Of a stretch of 64,000 nt of DNA, positions 36,508 through 48,672 are shown piece by piece. Under the pieces are notes generated by a model. It was not told where the DNA came from. It saw only the letters and a list, made by a program, of their open reading frames with translations, and did not search any database. The DNA is taken from assembly GCA_964036195.1 (NCBI GenBank), contig OZ038458.1, positions 16,381,832 through 16,445,831 on the forward strand. The letters run 5' to 3'. The DNA is from Sphaerolaimus hirsutus. Its lineage: Eukaryota > Nematoda > Chromadorea > Monhysterida > Sphaerolaimidae. Positions within the stretch are counted from its first letter, which is position 1. The number at the start of each line of letters is the position of its first letter. Made by a program: the position numbers and the translations under genes.

Positions 36508-36941
36508 TACCGTATCACCTCGGATTATCCAGCTTGAATAAACCCCCTTGAATTAACCCCCCTTCGAAATACCCCCAGGTCTGAGCGAGCTGAGGAAAAA
36601 AAGACCCTCTCGAAATATCCCCCGTCTAGAGTATTGTACATGTATGCAATGTAACTCATGTATTAATTGCTGCAAATTACCATCGCAACTACACATAACT
36701 TTGTGTAGATATAATGTATACATGTACAAATGTACCTAACCCTTTTGGGCAAATGTATTACCAGTTTTAAGTAGATAAGAGCTAATCTTTACTATTGTCC
36801 TTCGCGAAAATTTGACGAATGAAACTTCCTGACGAAATAATAAACCCCCCCCCCCATCGAATTAGCCGCCCTCGAATTAACCCCCCTCAAATTTTGCTGG
36901 CGAAATAATAAACCATGGGGGTATTTCGAGGTAATGCGGTA
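36508..36941. mobile_element. TACCGTATT-family element
   Basis: It starts TACCGTATCACCTCGGATTA and ends TATTTCGAGGTAATGCGGTA, with a C run (36844-36854) and CCCCCTTGAATTAACCCCCC-like blocks. Confidence 0.7.
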
Positions 36942-37145
36942 TGTATATTTCTCCTCTTACCAAATATCTATCTATTCTAAATGAATTTATACCTTTATCA
37001 CAACAATGGACCCAGGAATTCGAAGGACACAATAGCAACAATGAATAGACCCCATTGATTGGAAATGAATTGCCAAATGTGAAGTGAAGTGCACTCGCGG
37101 AGACTTGGCACCAAATCATGCCACATAAATAAATACACTCTCACG

Positions 37146-38088
37146 TAGGGCTCGAAACTCGATTTTTTCAAACTCGAGTTCGAGTCGCAACCCCAAATTT
37201 TGTCCGGTCGAGTCGGCGAATCGAGTTGGGCGAGCCAGTGCAAAGTTGAGTCGAGTCGGGCAAAAATCTCGAGTCTCGAGTCGAGTCGGATGCGTTACTC
37301 TTTGGTATGACCCTTGCAGTAATTTTTGATACTGGTCTCTCTACCAATGTTTTCACTTAATGAAGTCTAAATGCCAACAGTTCATTTAAATATCAAGATA
37401 AAGCAAAAAAATAACTTTCTATCACTCATGTTGCTACAAAAAAAGTTGCAAAAATAAAATCGGCCTAGGGATGGGAAATCAACATCTTTTACAAAATCTT
37501 TTTGATCAGTGCCAACATTGTGCAATGCATTTGAGGTGGTGTGTGTGTGTTTCACATGTGGTGCTGCACACGCTAGGTTACTGCCAGATTTTGGTAAACT
37601 CATAAATCGGCTTTAAACGCATTTGGATTTACCAGAATGACCTATCTGTCAACTGCAGTTGCTGGGGATTAAGAATAACTCATTTCAGTAAACTCAAATG
37701 CATTTTATCAAATCCGATTTATGAGTTTACGAGTTTACCAAAATCTGGCGCTAAACTAGCATGCACATGCACAATATGTAGAATTGTATGGTAATAAGAA
37801 ATTTGAATTTTAACACCATTCAATACATATGCCAAGCCAATCCACAATATATCTCATGTGTGGTGTGGCAAAATTTTTGAAAAATATGTTTAAAATTTCA
37901 TATCAAAATTGATATTTTAGACATTATTCAATGGAAACCCAGACTCGAAATTTGCCAAAATTTCGAGTCGAGTTGGGCAAAAACCTCGAGTCTAGAGTTT
38001 GGGCCATATTTTTCCGGTCGAGTCACACGAGTCGAGTCGGTACCCTGTTTTACCCTCGAGTCACGAGTCGAGTCGAGTTCGAGTCCTA
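37146..38088. mobile_element. hAT-like element with CGAGTCGAGT repeats
   Basis: The ends are TAGGGCTCGAAACTCGA and CGAGTCGAGTTCGAGTCCTA. Flanks CTCTCACG and CTCGCATG match at 6 of 8 positions. Both ends consist of TCGAGTCGAGTCGGG-like repeats in opposite directions with an AT-rich middle. Confidence 0.75.
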
Positions 38089-38570
38089 CTCGCATGCGTA
38101 CAGTCGCCGGTCGGACGGAGTTGGCTCGGAATAAAATCGAGAGCGCATATCATACCGAGATTATTTACGCGGCAACTCAATATTTACAATATACGATGCG
38201 ACTGTCATCACCAATCAACTCAGACTGTATTTCTTTGCCGCCGAATTTTTGCCGCGCGCGAAAAGTGAATCGCACGCGAAACACATAGATGAGCGACTAT
38301 CGACTGTCGCCGGCACGCCTTCAACGTGAATTTGTAGTTTACGACTGCACTAAAATCGCGCTCAAAATCGGATAAAACTCGCAGCTTTTGTCTAAATCCG
38401 TCAACTGTGACGCCGGCGCAGCATAGCGGAACGTCAATATCTCGTCTAGCTGTCAATTTTTTTCCAATTTGCCTCAGCCAGCCACAAATTGATTGATTGC
38501 TTAGAAAAAGTCACGCCGCGTAGTACATACATCAATCAATTGTCACCGGCGCGGGATCGCACCCGACGCG

Positions 38571-41500
38571 ATGCCGAAGATCGGCGGCAGCGCGAGCGCG
38601 GCCAATTCACAGCAGGGCCCCAGCACGTCGACCGAGTGGCCGCTGCTGGCAAACTGCCAAGGTGAGCGCGCGACTGCATCATTCTGCTGGTGGTAGTGCG
38701 ACAGCGACACACTGCGCGCAGACGACCCGCCGCTGGTGCCCGTGCACGTGGCCGGAAGCGGCGTCCGCTTCGTGTCGTCCGACGCGCCCGGCGGCAGTCG
38801 CAGACGACGCGGCGGCGAAACCAAATGCAACAGGTGTTGCAAGTAAGTCGCTATTGAAATATAAATATTGTCTAAATGTGCTAGAAAAGGTATGTAACGC
38901 AGATCGCCACTATGCTGGCTAGCAGTTTTTATCGCGTGTCTTTTGGTGCTCGGTTTAGCCGCCTTTCTCATTTTCTGCCCCCTCGGATTGGGACTATTCA
39001 AGAGCAGCTCACAATTCCCATGGAAGGAGCTACGTCTACCCGACCATTTCCTACCGCTGAATTACGACCTACTAATGAGAATGGATTTGGAAGAGTTCAT
39101 ATTCGAGGGCAGGGTCATCATCACGTTGCGTCCCAACGAGCACAGCAGCGGCAGCGAGGCGCAGTTGGGCTAGTTCGGCAGCACTTAATTGCAGACAGTG
39201 CCGAGCCCTCGAACCACCCGCACGATCACCCTCACAGACACCGTCCTCGTGCACGTGGAGCACACCGAGCTGACGGTGGAGTGGGCGCGCGTCGTCTTCC
39301 CCGACAAGGTGGTCGTGACGCACAACGACGAGCAGCTGCTGCACGTGACCGGCACGCTGAACGACACCGAACTGCAGCTGGTCGCAGTGACGCTGTCGCG
39401 GCCGGTTCATGTGAATGAAACTGTGCACCTTGCATTTGGGTTTAGTGGAAACTTGACCAGCGATTTGGTTGGGCTTTACCTGAACCGATTCACGGATAGC
39501 GAAGGTGACATCAGGTAAATTGATGCTGATAGCTTGCATTGACTTCGAACAGAACGAACAGAAAAAGCCCACTGCTCAACCAATCCTGAAATGCAGTCAT
39601 TCAGCAGTGACGCAGTTCGAGCCGATTGAGGCGCGCCGCATGTTCCCGTGTTTGGACGAGCCGCGCTTCAAGTCCACATTCGACGTGGCGATCGTGCGCG
39701 ATCCGGAGCACATCAGCCTGTCTAACATGCCGGTCGGTTTAAACCGAAATTTGCAATTCTGCAGCCATTTGAGTGTTACAAGTAAATACAAATGATCGAG
39801 ATGCAAGAGAATTTGAAGTTTCATCTGAATTTAAAAATTATCGTTATGATAGCACCACTCCGGTATGCGGCAAACTGACAATGAATGTTTGTTGGAATTT
39901 TAGGAATCCCGCAAAAAACGATGGTTGAATGGTACAAATGGTTTTTAATTGTGCACAGATATTTTGCAAATATTTATTCACTGCGTATGTTGCAATGCAA
40001 AAATATTGTATGCGACTGCAAGCTAGCATAAACACCCACATATTTATAAATATTGTGGACCCCACAATGAATACCGGAGGTGTAAATATGACAAATGCAA
40101 AATAAAAACTACGACTATTGATAATTCAGCTGGTGCGCTCGACACCAGTCACGCAATCGATGGTGGTGTCTAGCAGCGACTTGGACAAGTGGCTGATGCG
40201 CGTGGGCACCGTCATGGATGTGTTCCAGCGTTCAGTGCGCATGAGCACTTACATCGTCGCCGTGGCTGTCGGCCGGTTCGATTCGCTAGAGACTCTCACG
40301 TCCAGTGGCACCAAGGTGAATGGCATAGTTGATTATGCGCCTTGTGGCAATGTATGTGACTAGTGATGGAATCGCGCCATGGCGCTTGCGCCATTGGCGT
40401 TTGGCGCCATTGCTCTGTGGCTCCCTTCGAGCCCTTTTTTCTGGCGCTTTTCCATCACTAAATGTGTCATAATTTACGACCATTATCCGACAGGTGGCGA
40501 TCTACGCGCCACCAGAGCAGATTCAAGACGGCCACTTCGCATTAGAATTCACGAAAGCAGCACTAGAATTTTTCAACGACTATTTCGCCATTGATTACGC
40601 CATCTCAAAGTTGGATCAACTGGCTGTGGTAGAATTTAGCGCGGGGGCAATGGAAAATTGGGGTTTGGTGACCTATCGAGATTCTTTATTGCTGTACAAT
40701 GAAATGTGGTCGACTGCCTTGTCTCAACAAAGGATAGCATCTGTTATTTGCCACGAGCTGGCTCACCAGGTAATGCAGTGCAGTGAATTGTTGTACATTT
40801 TTCTAACAGTGCAATGAAGCTTCAAATTACAGTGGTTCGGAAATTTGGTCACCATGAAGTGGTGGGACGACATCTGGCTGAATGAAGGCTTCGCTACATT
40901 TATGGAATACGTTGGCGTTGCAAGCATTAAACCGGAGTGGCAATTCGTTCGTTGTGATTAGCTCTTGGAAAAAGGGTTTGGAGAATATAATCGTGGCGGA
41001 ACTCGTGCAGTAAATATTGGCCCTACACACACTAGTTTTCACCGTGACCGATGTGGAAACTGAAATGGCGACATGGCGACATCCAGCCTACTCTTTTTGT
41101 ATGCTATATGTGTTTTAGTTTTCAAATTTTAACTTTCATTAATTTAAATTTAAATTTAAACAAATAAAATCATTTCACCGTGTTCATTAATTTGCATTTG
41201 AAAAAATTTTCAGTTTTCACACGAAGTCACGGTGAAAACTAGTGTGTGTAGGCAGAGTTGCGAAAGTGAATTTACACTTACCCGAAATACCCGGGTAAAT
41301 GGGTATTTATATTTACACTTACACTTTCATAAAATACCCATACTTTTTTCACACTTTCCTGAGCAAAATACCCGGGTACAGAAAGTGTATTTTTTTCTTT
41401 CAGATGACCCTGTTTTTTTGCTTTTGAGAAAGCATAAAATAGGGTCCTGTACAAAAAATGACTGCACAGTGCACACATGCAGTTATGCATCGAATGTAGA

Positions 41501-44500
41501 AAATATGGCAAATGTACAAATTACCTTTGATCTCCAACCTTTGATCAGTACTTATGGTATTCTACAGTTTCATCATACTTTTGTGAAAAGAACAAGATCA
41601 ATGGAAATTCACTAGCTGGACACAAAGTCAACTGGCATTGACATTTGCTGCATGTCCATTCTTGCATTTAAACAGTGTGTATCGCATTGCTCAATCAGTA
41701 AAATATCAACACTGAAAAAGTGCCATTGTTGGGGAACTTCATACTACTACAGTATTTGTTACAGTACGAAATGTTTCATAAAAGGTAGTAAAATGTGAAA
41801 TAATGCATGAAAATGACAAATAAATTGATCTAAAGGTGAAAACAGTGGTGTTTTCTAATGCTCAACAGTGAGAGCTCTTTCTAACAAAAATTTTTCACCT
41901 ACACTTTTTCACACTTTCCTAGGTATTTTTAAAATACCTTACACTTTTGGTATCCATACTCAAAATTGGGAAAGTGTATTTATGCTTACACTTACACTTT
42001 CCAAAAATACCGGTATTTTAACAACTCTGTGTGTAGGCACATTACCTCGAAATACCCCAGGGGGTTTACTTTTCGCCAGATCGCTCAGACCTGGGGGCAT
42101 TTTAAAAGGTTAATTCGAGGGTGGGGTAATTCGAGGAAGTAAAATGGAACATATTGTACTGCTTATTTGATCGTATTGAGCATACAAAAATATAGAATAT
42201 TGATACCGAAAACCATATTTTTGAACCCTAGTTTTCAGTACCTTTAAAATGTAATGTATAGGTATTTACCTATTTTACAAACTACGCCATTCAAATCACG
42301 CAGATATCCATGTTCTACACGGACAACGTGATGTCGGCGCTCAACCTAGATGGCTTACACAGCACGCACGCAGTGTGGAACCCAGCCAAAGACCCCGCAG
42401 CCATCGGATCGATCTTTGACGCCATTGCCTACCAGAAGGGCGCGTCAATTATCAACATGCTCCATCAAATGATTGGGCCGGATGCGTTCAGAGACTCTAT
42501 GCGGGTCTATTTGGCGAAGTTCCAATTTTCCAATGCCGTGGGTGACGACCTGTGGAGAACTATAGAGGGGGTAAGTTTGGCTAGGCATACATACATAACG
42601 TATTTATTACCTCGAAATAACCCCGGGCGGTTTATTTTTTAAGAGTGCAAATTTTGAGAGAGTATTTCTAGGGGGTATATTATTTCGGTAGAAATATTCA
42701 GGAAAGTTCGTAGTAAAGAATGGACTTTTACATACTAAAACTGGAAAAACTGTGAATAAATAGGCTATATTTGATCGTATCAACGTGCACCGCTATACAC
42801 AAACTAGCCTTAACTAGCCTGCAGGGTGTATTTCGAAGGTGGTGGATTTTTTTGCCTCAGCTCGCTTTGACCTGGGGGTATTTCGAGGGGGTTATTATAA
42901 CCTCCGCTCGCTCAGACCTGGGGGTATCTTGTGGGGGGTTTATTCAGGGGGTATTCGAGGAAATACGGTACTAATCTCAGATGCCATTCCCCAAACCTAG
43001 CAAGCAACACCATTCTCAGCACATGGACGGCGCGGGCACGGCGCCCAACCGCACCCTGTCCTCAGTCATGACCGCGTGGATCACGCACGTGGGCTACCCG
43101 CTCGTAACCGCCGAGCTGCACAGAGAGTCTGGCACTGTACGTCTCAAACAAAGGCGCTTCGCTTACTTGCAGCGGGTCAGAGATAAAATCGACAACGATA
43201 CAGTGTGGCCCATCAAGTTGACGTACAAAACGAATAAAGGGGAAGGCACTAAGTGGTTGTTGGAGAAAGAAGGTGCGTTAGTGATGGTGATTATTATGCT
43301 AAAACGAGTGTAATTATAAGATAAGCACCAGTAAGCAGCAGTAATATTTATGCTCACCAGGCAACACAACACAACAGGCAAAAATAACATAAGTTGGCAA
43401 AGGCAATATTGCTGGTGTGTAATGTGCATGCATAAATAACATCACGTACAGTGATAATAAATGACAGCTTATGACACAATTTTAAGTATTTACAGTAAAA
43501 AAAATTACTTAACTAAATGTTGCAGTGAAGTGGGGGAAACTTAAGTCAACACAAATACACGAAAGAACCAGTGCATCCTGCTCTCAGGGGAAATAAAAGT
43601 GGGCGAGCCGAACCAGATCGACTACGTGTTCATCAACGACGGCGGCAACGGCTTCTACAGGACCATGTACGACGCGACCACCTACGAGAAGCTAACGCAC
43701 GCCTACGACGGCCAATTAACGTCCGACGACCGCGCGTCGCTGCTGTGCGACACGTTCGCGCTGGTCACCAGCGGCGAGCTCAAGGTCGCGCTCGCCTTCG
43801 ACATGCTTGACGCGCTCAAAGATCAACTCAAGGACACGCGCAGCGACGATATTATGCACTTTGGTCTTTGGACAGTGGCGCTGGAGTTCGTGACCAAGGT
43901 TTACTCGCTGCTGGAATATTCGGAATTCCGGCCTCAATATAAGGTGGGCGGGGAGTTAATTTGACTTGGCTTTAATTTATGCAGCGGTACAGGCTAATGA
44001 TGGAAAAATGCCAGAAGGATGTCAGATGCAAATGACCCATCAGAATTCATATAGAATACTATATTTCTTCTAATAAAAAGCGCCATTCTATTTTTAGTCA
44101 ACTTTTTAACCACAATTCTATTAGAGATGCCCGTCTATTGAAAGCCGCCCTTCTGTTAGAAGAAATACGGTAATTTGAGTGGCATTAAAAGTAGAGAGTG
44201 CCAGCCATACGAGCAGTTTCATAGATTTGCACCCCCCACGTTGGTTCAGGTGGCAATGAATTTCTCTCCCAGACTGATGGATGAATAGCTGAAACAATCT
44301 GGCAAAAAAGTATTCACTTTTACCCAAAAAAAATGTACGCAAGTACTTACCTGGTAAATACGTTTATGTCCCCTCCCAAAAAGTACCTGTACTTTTTGAA
44401 AGTATTCGAGTACAGAAAACGTATTTTTATACTGATGGACTATATATTTTGAGAAAGTTTTTTGAAAGTATTATATGAGCATATAGAAAATGTGTTCTTT

Positions 44501-47129
44501 GAAACTCTTGAAATTTTATAAGTTTTACGTTTTTAAGCACAATTTTTTTTCATCAATATAAAATTGAAAAAAAATCCTCGAACGCTTTCCTAGAAAAAGT
44601 ACTTTATGTTTTTATGCATTTATCCTCGAGTGAAAAATCGAAAAACACAACGTATTGTTTCCCTGGAAATTATTCTTACATTTCTTTTACGTTTTACTAG
44701 TAGTTTACGTTTTCTGTACTCGGGTAGTAAATTTCAAACACTTTTTGTTTGGCGTCATTATTGGTGGCACGCACACTAGTTGATACATGTGTGTCAACTC
44801 AGATTTCTGCTTAAGCGTCGCAGAGCGATTACCAAATACACTCGCAGCAGTGTTGAAATATAAATATTGCGGCAAGTGCATTCGAAGATCGCGCTGCGAC
44901 ACGTGAAGCTGAAATCTGAGTTGACACAGACCAGTTGACACACACGTTCTGGCATAGCCCCACCAAACGGTTGACCTCAAACACACTCACATATCAGCGC
45001 TACATGTGGACTTTGGTGGGCCCGCTCTACGCGCGCGCTGGCGCCTGGCAGCCGGTGGAGGACATGACGCAACGGCGGCTGCAAGCGGCCATCGTGGAGC
45101 ACGCGTGCAACATCGACTTGCCTGAGTGCCTGCGCGATGCACAGACGCACTTTCAGAAATGGAGAAGTGACCAAACCAGGTTGGTCAACAAGCGATGGTG
45201 CTATTTTGCGAAGCCGGTATACTTTGCGAGCTGGCCACTTAATATGCTGTCAAAAAACAACACTTTCAATCGGATTAAGACGCATCACCTGTGGCATGTA
45301 AACTGTCGCATTCATTGAACACGAGAGCAACTTACCTAGCATGTAAACTGTCACGTCTGTGCCATATAAAATGTCACTTCACCGTTTCATGCAAAATACC
45401 CAGCATGTAAAGTGTCTTTTACCGCTGCGAGAGACTCCACATACGCAGCGTGGCGGCAGACCTGCGTCCGGTGGCTGTGAGAGAGGGCGTGCGTCGCGGC
45501 AATGACACAGACTGGCAGCTAGTGTGGGATCGCTACCTGGACGCGCAGCTGCCCAGCGTAAAGACGGACTACCTTGACGCTCTCGCCACCACAACAGACG
45601 CTGCCACAATGCACACGTGCGTGGACAAGCACTACACACACACACACCAGGATATCAACATCACTCAAATGACACGCAGGCTTCTGAACCGCGCGGTGCG
45701 GCACGAGAACATCAGTGCGCCTATCATGGCCGTGGTGTTCCGCTCGGCCGCCAGCTCCACGCTCGGCAGGCACATCGCGTGGCAGACGGTGCGAGCGAAT
45801 TGGCGCCAGCTGCACACGCAGTGAGTCAGGCTGCGGCTGATTGAGATTAGGATAAAGGCGGCCCGCATAGTAGTTGACATTTGTGTGCTGTCAACTGGTT
45901 TATGTCAACTGCAGATTTCAGCTCGTGTTGCAGGACGATCTTCCAATGCACTTGCCGTAATATTTATTTTTCAACATTGCCGCATGTGCATTTGGTGATC
46001 GCTCTGCGACACGAAAGCTGAAACCTGCAGTTGACATAAAACAATTATCAAACAAATGTCAAGTAGTGGGTGAGCTACCGAAGTCAGAAACTTTCACTGA
46101 AGTCACCGTTTCGCAGACTACACCAGTCGATGTTGCTGGGCAACTTGTTGTCGGGGATCATACTGGAGTTCACGGACCCCTTCGAGAAATTCGAGGTATG
46201 CCCGATTTCCATGCTTATTCTAGTTCCTTGGATGTGAAGGATGACAAAACACACATGCGTGAAACGGGGTCCAAACGGGAACCCCAATCCCGAATGCCTA
46301 AAAATTCTAGGTTTTTGCAATCCCAATCCCAAAATCTCTGAAAACCAATCCAGATCCGAAAATATTTGAAAACCCAATCCCGATACCGGAATTTTTTCTT
46401 CCAAATTTGCTAAACGACTTTTTTGCACTGCTTAAGAACGGAAACACATGGTGAAGCATGTTTTGCCACTTCTTGGTATACTCGGAGGACCACAAAGTAT
46501 GCGTAGGATCCTACCATAATTTAATGAATACAAATCTTGTGATACATTTCTTAATTAATTATTCCGCATTAAAAACAAAATATTATGATGAAAAACTGTA
46601 AAAAATTTGGTTCATTATTAAGATGGGTTATGGTAAGTTTCCATACTAAGTGTGATGTCCGCTGAGTATACCCAAGTTTCTTATCAGACCTTTTTTGTGA
46701 AAATTTAGGAAAAAACCCACATCAATACCAGAACATTGTCAAAAATATCCAACAATAGCCGAAAACGTGCCAATCCCGATAGCGTGACACTAATCACGAC
46801 CCGATCCCGAAAACTAAAAAACCTATCCCGCTCAAGAAAAGTCAATCCCGTTTGAACCCCAACACAAAGGCACACCAGACCGTTCATGTGACCTTTCATA
46901 TCATTTGAAAGTGAACCCCTCACCGGGCCGCGTCGACTATTAGACTCAATCAAATCAGAACCTGAAATTTTGCACTCAGGCAACGACATTCCTGAAGGGC
47001 AAGGAACTGGGCAAAAGTAAATCGCGCGTGGCACAGGCCCTGGAAATGATCGACGTTAACATACAGTGGAGATTGAAAAACCAAAACGACCTCAAACAGT
47101 GGCTCAACTCGCACAATCCCGCATCATGA
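38571..47129 (+). CDS. M1-family zinc aminopeptidase, type II membrane protein
   Basis: Fifteen exons: 38571-38661, 38722-38842, 38903-39129, 39199-39514, 39597-39732, 40130-40315, 40494-40769, 40833-40946, 42304-42570, 43020-43272, 43588-43943, 44998-45179, 45434-45820, 46117-46195 and 46980-47129; about 1,025-1,046 residues. After a short cytoplasmic N terminus comes one membrane anchor ([18 protein letters not shown]), then the M1 fold: [13 protein letters not shown], substrate motif GAMENWG, and the zinc site [13 protein letters not shown]...LNEGFA, which is HExxH-18-E split by a 63-base intron. Tyr of [12 protein letters not shown] is the expected catalytic tyrosine. The ERAP1-like C-terminal domain ends in a [14 protein letters not shown] helix. 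It should trim N-terminal residues from peptides, outside the cell or in the secretory lumen. Two in-frame stops (39171, 39183) fall in a proposed 69-base intron with a weak donor. A 63-base intron at 45617-45679 is optional. Large introns hold transposons. Confidence 0.94.
40361..40460. mobile_element. Compact hAT-like element with GGCGCC repeats in an aminopeptidase intron
   Basis: The inverted ends are TAGTGATGGAATCGCGCC and GCGCTTTTCCATCACTA. Flanks TATGTGAC and AATGTGTC match at 6 of 8 positions. At 100 bp it fills over half of the intron 40316-40493. Confidence 0.75.
41021..41252. mobile_element. CTACACACACTAG-family element in aminopeptidase intron 8
   Basis: The ends are CCCTACACACACTAGTTTTC and the inverse GAAAACTAGTGTGTGTAGG. 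The copy is close to 22563-22806. Its right edge was used as the target of the next element. Confidence 0.82.
41253..42029. mobile_element. hAT-like element with CAGAGTTG ends
   Basis: It starts CAGAGTTGCGAAAGTG and ends ACCGGTATTTTAACAACTCTG, with an exact 8-bp duplication TGTGTAGG at 41245-41252 and 42030-42037. Ends are built of TTTACACTTACACTTTC and AAATACCCGGGTA repeats. Fragments with the same words occur at 33110-33190 and elsewhere. Confidence 0.88.
42601..42970. mobile_element. TACCGTATT-family element in aminopeptidase intron 9
   Basis: It starts near TATTTATTACCTCGAAATAA and ends TATTCGAGGAAATACGGTA; GGGGGTATTTCGAGGG blocks recur. A truncated copy is at 42039-42135. Confidence 0.7.
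44763..44960. mobile_element. CTAGTTGACA-type element in aminopeptidase intron 11
   Basis: Ends read GGCACGCACACTAGTTGATA and, inverted, TTGACACACACGTTCTGGC. Inner arms GTCAACTCAGATTTC and GAAATCTGAGTTGAC are inverted copies. A related copy is at about 45866-46066. Confidence 0.65.
45866..46066. mobile_element. CTAGTTGACA-type element in aminopeptidase intron 13
   Basis: It carries inverted arms GTCAACTGCAGATTTCAGCT and AGCTGAAACCTGCAGTTGAC, with an outer TAGTTGACATTTGT and ACAAATGTCAAGTAGT pair. Confidence 0.65.
46263..46863. mobile_element. CCCGAT-repeat hAT-like element, interrupted
   Basis: It starts near GGGGTCCAAACGGGAACCCC and ends CCCGTTTGAACCCC, with AATCCCGATACC-type repeats at both ends, as in 12400-12848. 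A TATACTCGG-family element (46477-46670) is inserted in the middle. It lies in the last aminopeptidase intron. Confidence 0.65.
46477..46670. mobile_element. TATACTCGGCGGA-family element in the last aminopeptidase intron
   Basis: The ends are TATACTCGGAGGACCACAAA and GTGTGATGTCCGCTGAGTATA. The arms carry CCTACCATAATTTAATGAAT and an inverse with ATGGGTTATGGTAAG. Confidence 0.78.
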
Positions 47130-47528
47130 CACTTAAATTAAGCTGATTTCTATCAGATCTGAATTTGGAAGAGCTTAGATATTATATTTGTGTTATTTTC
47201 CGGCTCTATTTATGTTGATTTTGTAAAAATGTAAATGCGATGTTGTAAGCGTGATACCGACCTAGCTGTTATTTTGCGTAACGTTTTCGTTTGTAATTTA
47301 CATGAAAATTAGGAAGATGTATGTGAAATGGACCAAATTAGATGTACACGACATTTTCTCTCCGCCAACAAATGAAATTGACAATTTTCCGGCAATGAAT
47401 TGAATTCATTCTTATCCCAACAAACGCATATCGAAACTCAAATACACAAAGTAACAACATCCATAACGAGAGAAATATGAAGAGGCAACAAAAAGCGTGA
47501 GGCCAGCGTGAAGATACAAATAAAGTGA

Positions 47529-48072
47529 TCACTTCTTCTGTGCACGGCGCTTGCGCTTCAGCCGACGCATACGTTTCTTCGCCCACTGAAAATGAGTGAA
47601 TATTGACTATTGATTTGTGATGTCATGTAAGGTAATCTCAGGCAACATAAATGAAAATTGATGATCGAGAATATTATCGAAAAAGTACGTTTTATAAATT
47701 AAATTACCGATGAAACTTTTTTACGTTATGAACGAAAATATCACGAAACAAAAATTTAGTCTAAACCCGCATATTTGATCGAAATGTCCGCAAGATACGG
47801 CGAAAATGCGAAATGTGACTCTCCTTGTGAAAATGCGGAATGAATCAATCTTGGCGAAGTGTTCGGTCGCCATCACATTCTGATGTCGATACGTGATATT
47901 TTTCAAATTTTTTAAATGTCGAAAATCAAAGCGCTTGGCACTCGAAATGCATAAACCCACTTTCGATAAATCGTTCGAACCCTACTCCGGATAACGAAGG
48001 CAGCTAGAGGCCCAACTCGAAAACGACATGAAAAAGTACACAGGACTGAAAATAACAAACCTTAGCCCTCAT
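47529..48072 (-). CDS. RPL41: Ribosomal protein eL41
   Basis: Two tiny coding exons on the minus strand: 48072-48061 (ATG AGG GCT AAG, giving MRAK) and 47585-47529 (W, then AKKRMRRLKRKRR, AQKK and stop). The donor is AAG|GTTTGT and the acceptor TTTTCAG|TGG, phase 0. The product is 22 residues; the usual eL41 is 25 (MRAKWRKKRMRRLKRKRR plus a seven-residue tail). The basic core that sits in the ribosomal intersubunit bridge is intact. Two features differ: Ala for Arg at residue 6 and a shortened, Lys-ending tail. The intron is about 475 bases and interrupts codon 4/5. The gene is too short for ordinary ORF calling. It is divergent from the RRM gene that starts at 48673, so the two may share a bidirectional promoter region. 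Confidence 0.93.
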
Positions 48073-48672
48073 GATTCCGCGGAAAAACGGCGCACCGAAG
48101 ATGGACCAGGTTACTCGTATATCGGCAGAATTCTGGAAAAGTTGTAGATTGATTAAAATGCCGAAAAGGTACCTTTGTCACTCCACTCAGAAAGATAAGA
48201 ACCTACCAAAATTGAGAGTCACCGCTATCTCATTTCTCTGATTTTAATTTTTTCGCGAAATTTTTTTGAGTAAGTACCGGTTTCGCCCAAACTTCCGTTT
48301 TCCAGTGCAAAACGGTGGAAATACGAATACTTGATTTTGCAAATGTCAGATACCGTATGCGAAACTGAAAAGTCGATAATGATGAGGAATCTTCAAGCAA
48401 TTTTCGGCGATAAGCGATCGAAATGGTAACAATGTGGGCGGAGCTTAGAAATACCACTTACAAAAAATTATTTCGTGTCGGTGGGATGTTTGGTGACTTA
48501 ATAGTAATTAAATCATTTTAGATCGTTCAGAAGCAGTTGGAATTTCACACACGAAAATGCGGTGCTCACTCACGACTGAATTAAAAATCCACAACAAAAC
48601 ACTATCGTATCCAAAACTAATTTCCCACAAAAAAAGAAACCGGGACCAGCATCTGTCGCCGCCAACATCAAA

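Larger units (their letters stand above)
33712..38570. other. Spacer before the aminopeptidase gene
   Basis: No exon was recognised. About 33990-35100 is a stretch of unusual sequence with many GTGAAGTTGACG-like words and a GC-rich block (34806-34855); it may be a retroelement fragment, but no reading frame supports that. About 35930-36070 carries G-rich and C-rich ends of the CAGGGGTC element family. A TACCGTATT element (36508-36941) and a hAT-like element (37146-38088) follow. The last 400 bases become CpG-rich and probably include the aminopeptidase promoter. Confidence 0.5.

Noticed and set aside
38070..38090. GTTCGAGTCC resembling a tRNA B box
   Set aside because: It is part of the CGAGT repeats of the hAT-like element 37146-38088; no cloverleaf or A box is found at the right distance.
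47338..47586. 82-codon minus-strand frame over the eL41 exon
   Set aside because: It is a different frame overlapping the true eL41 exon 2 and continues into untranslated sequence.
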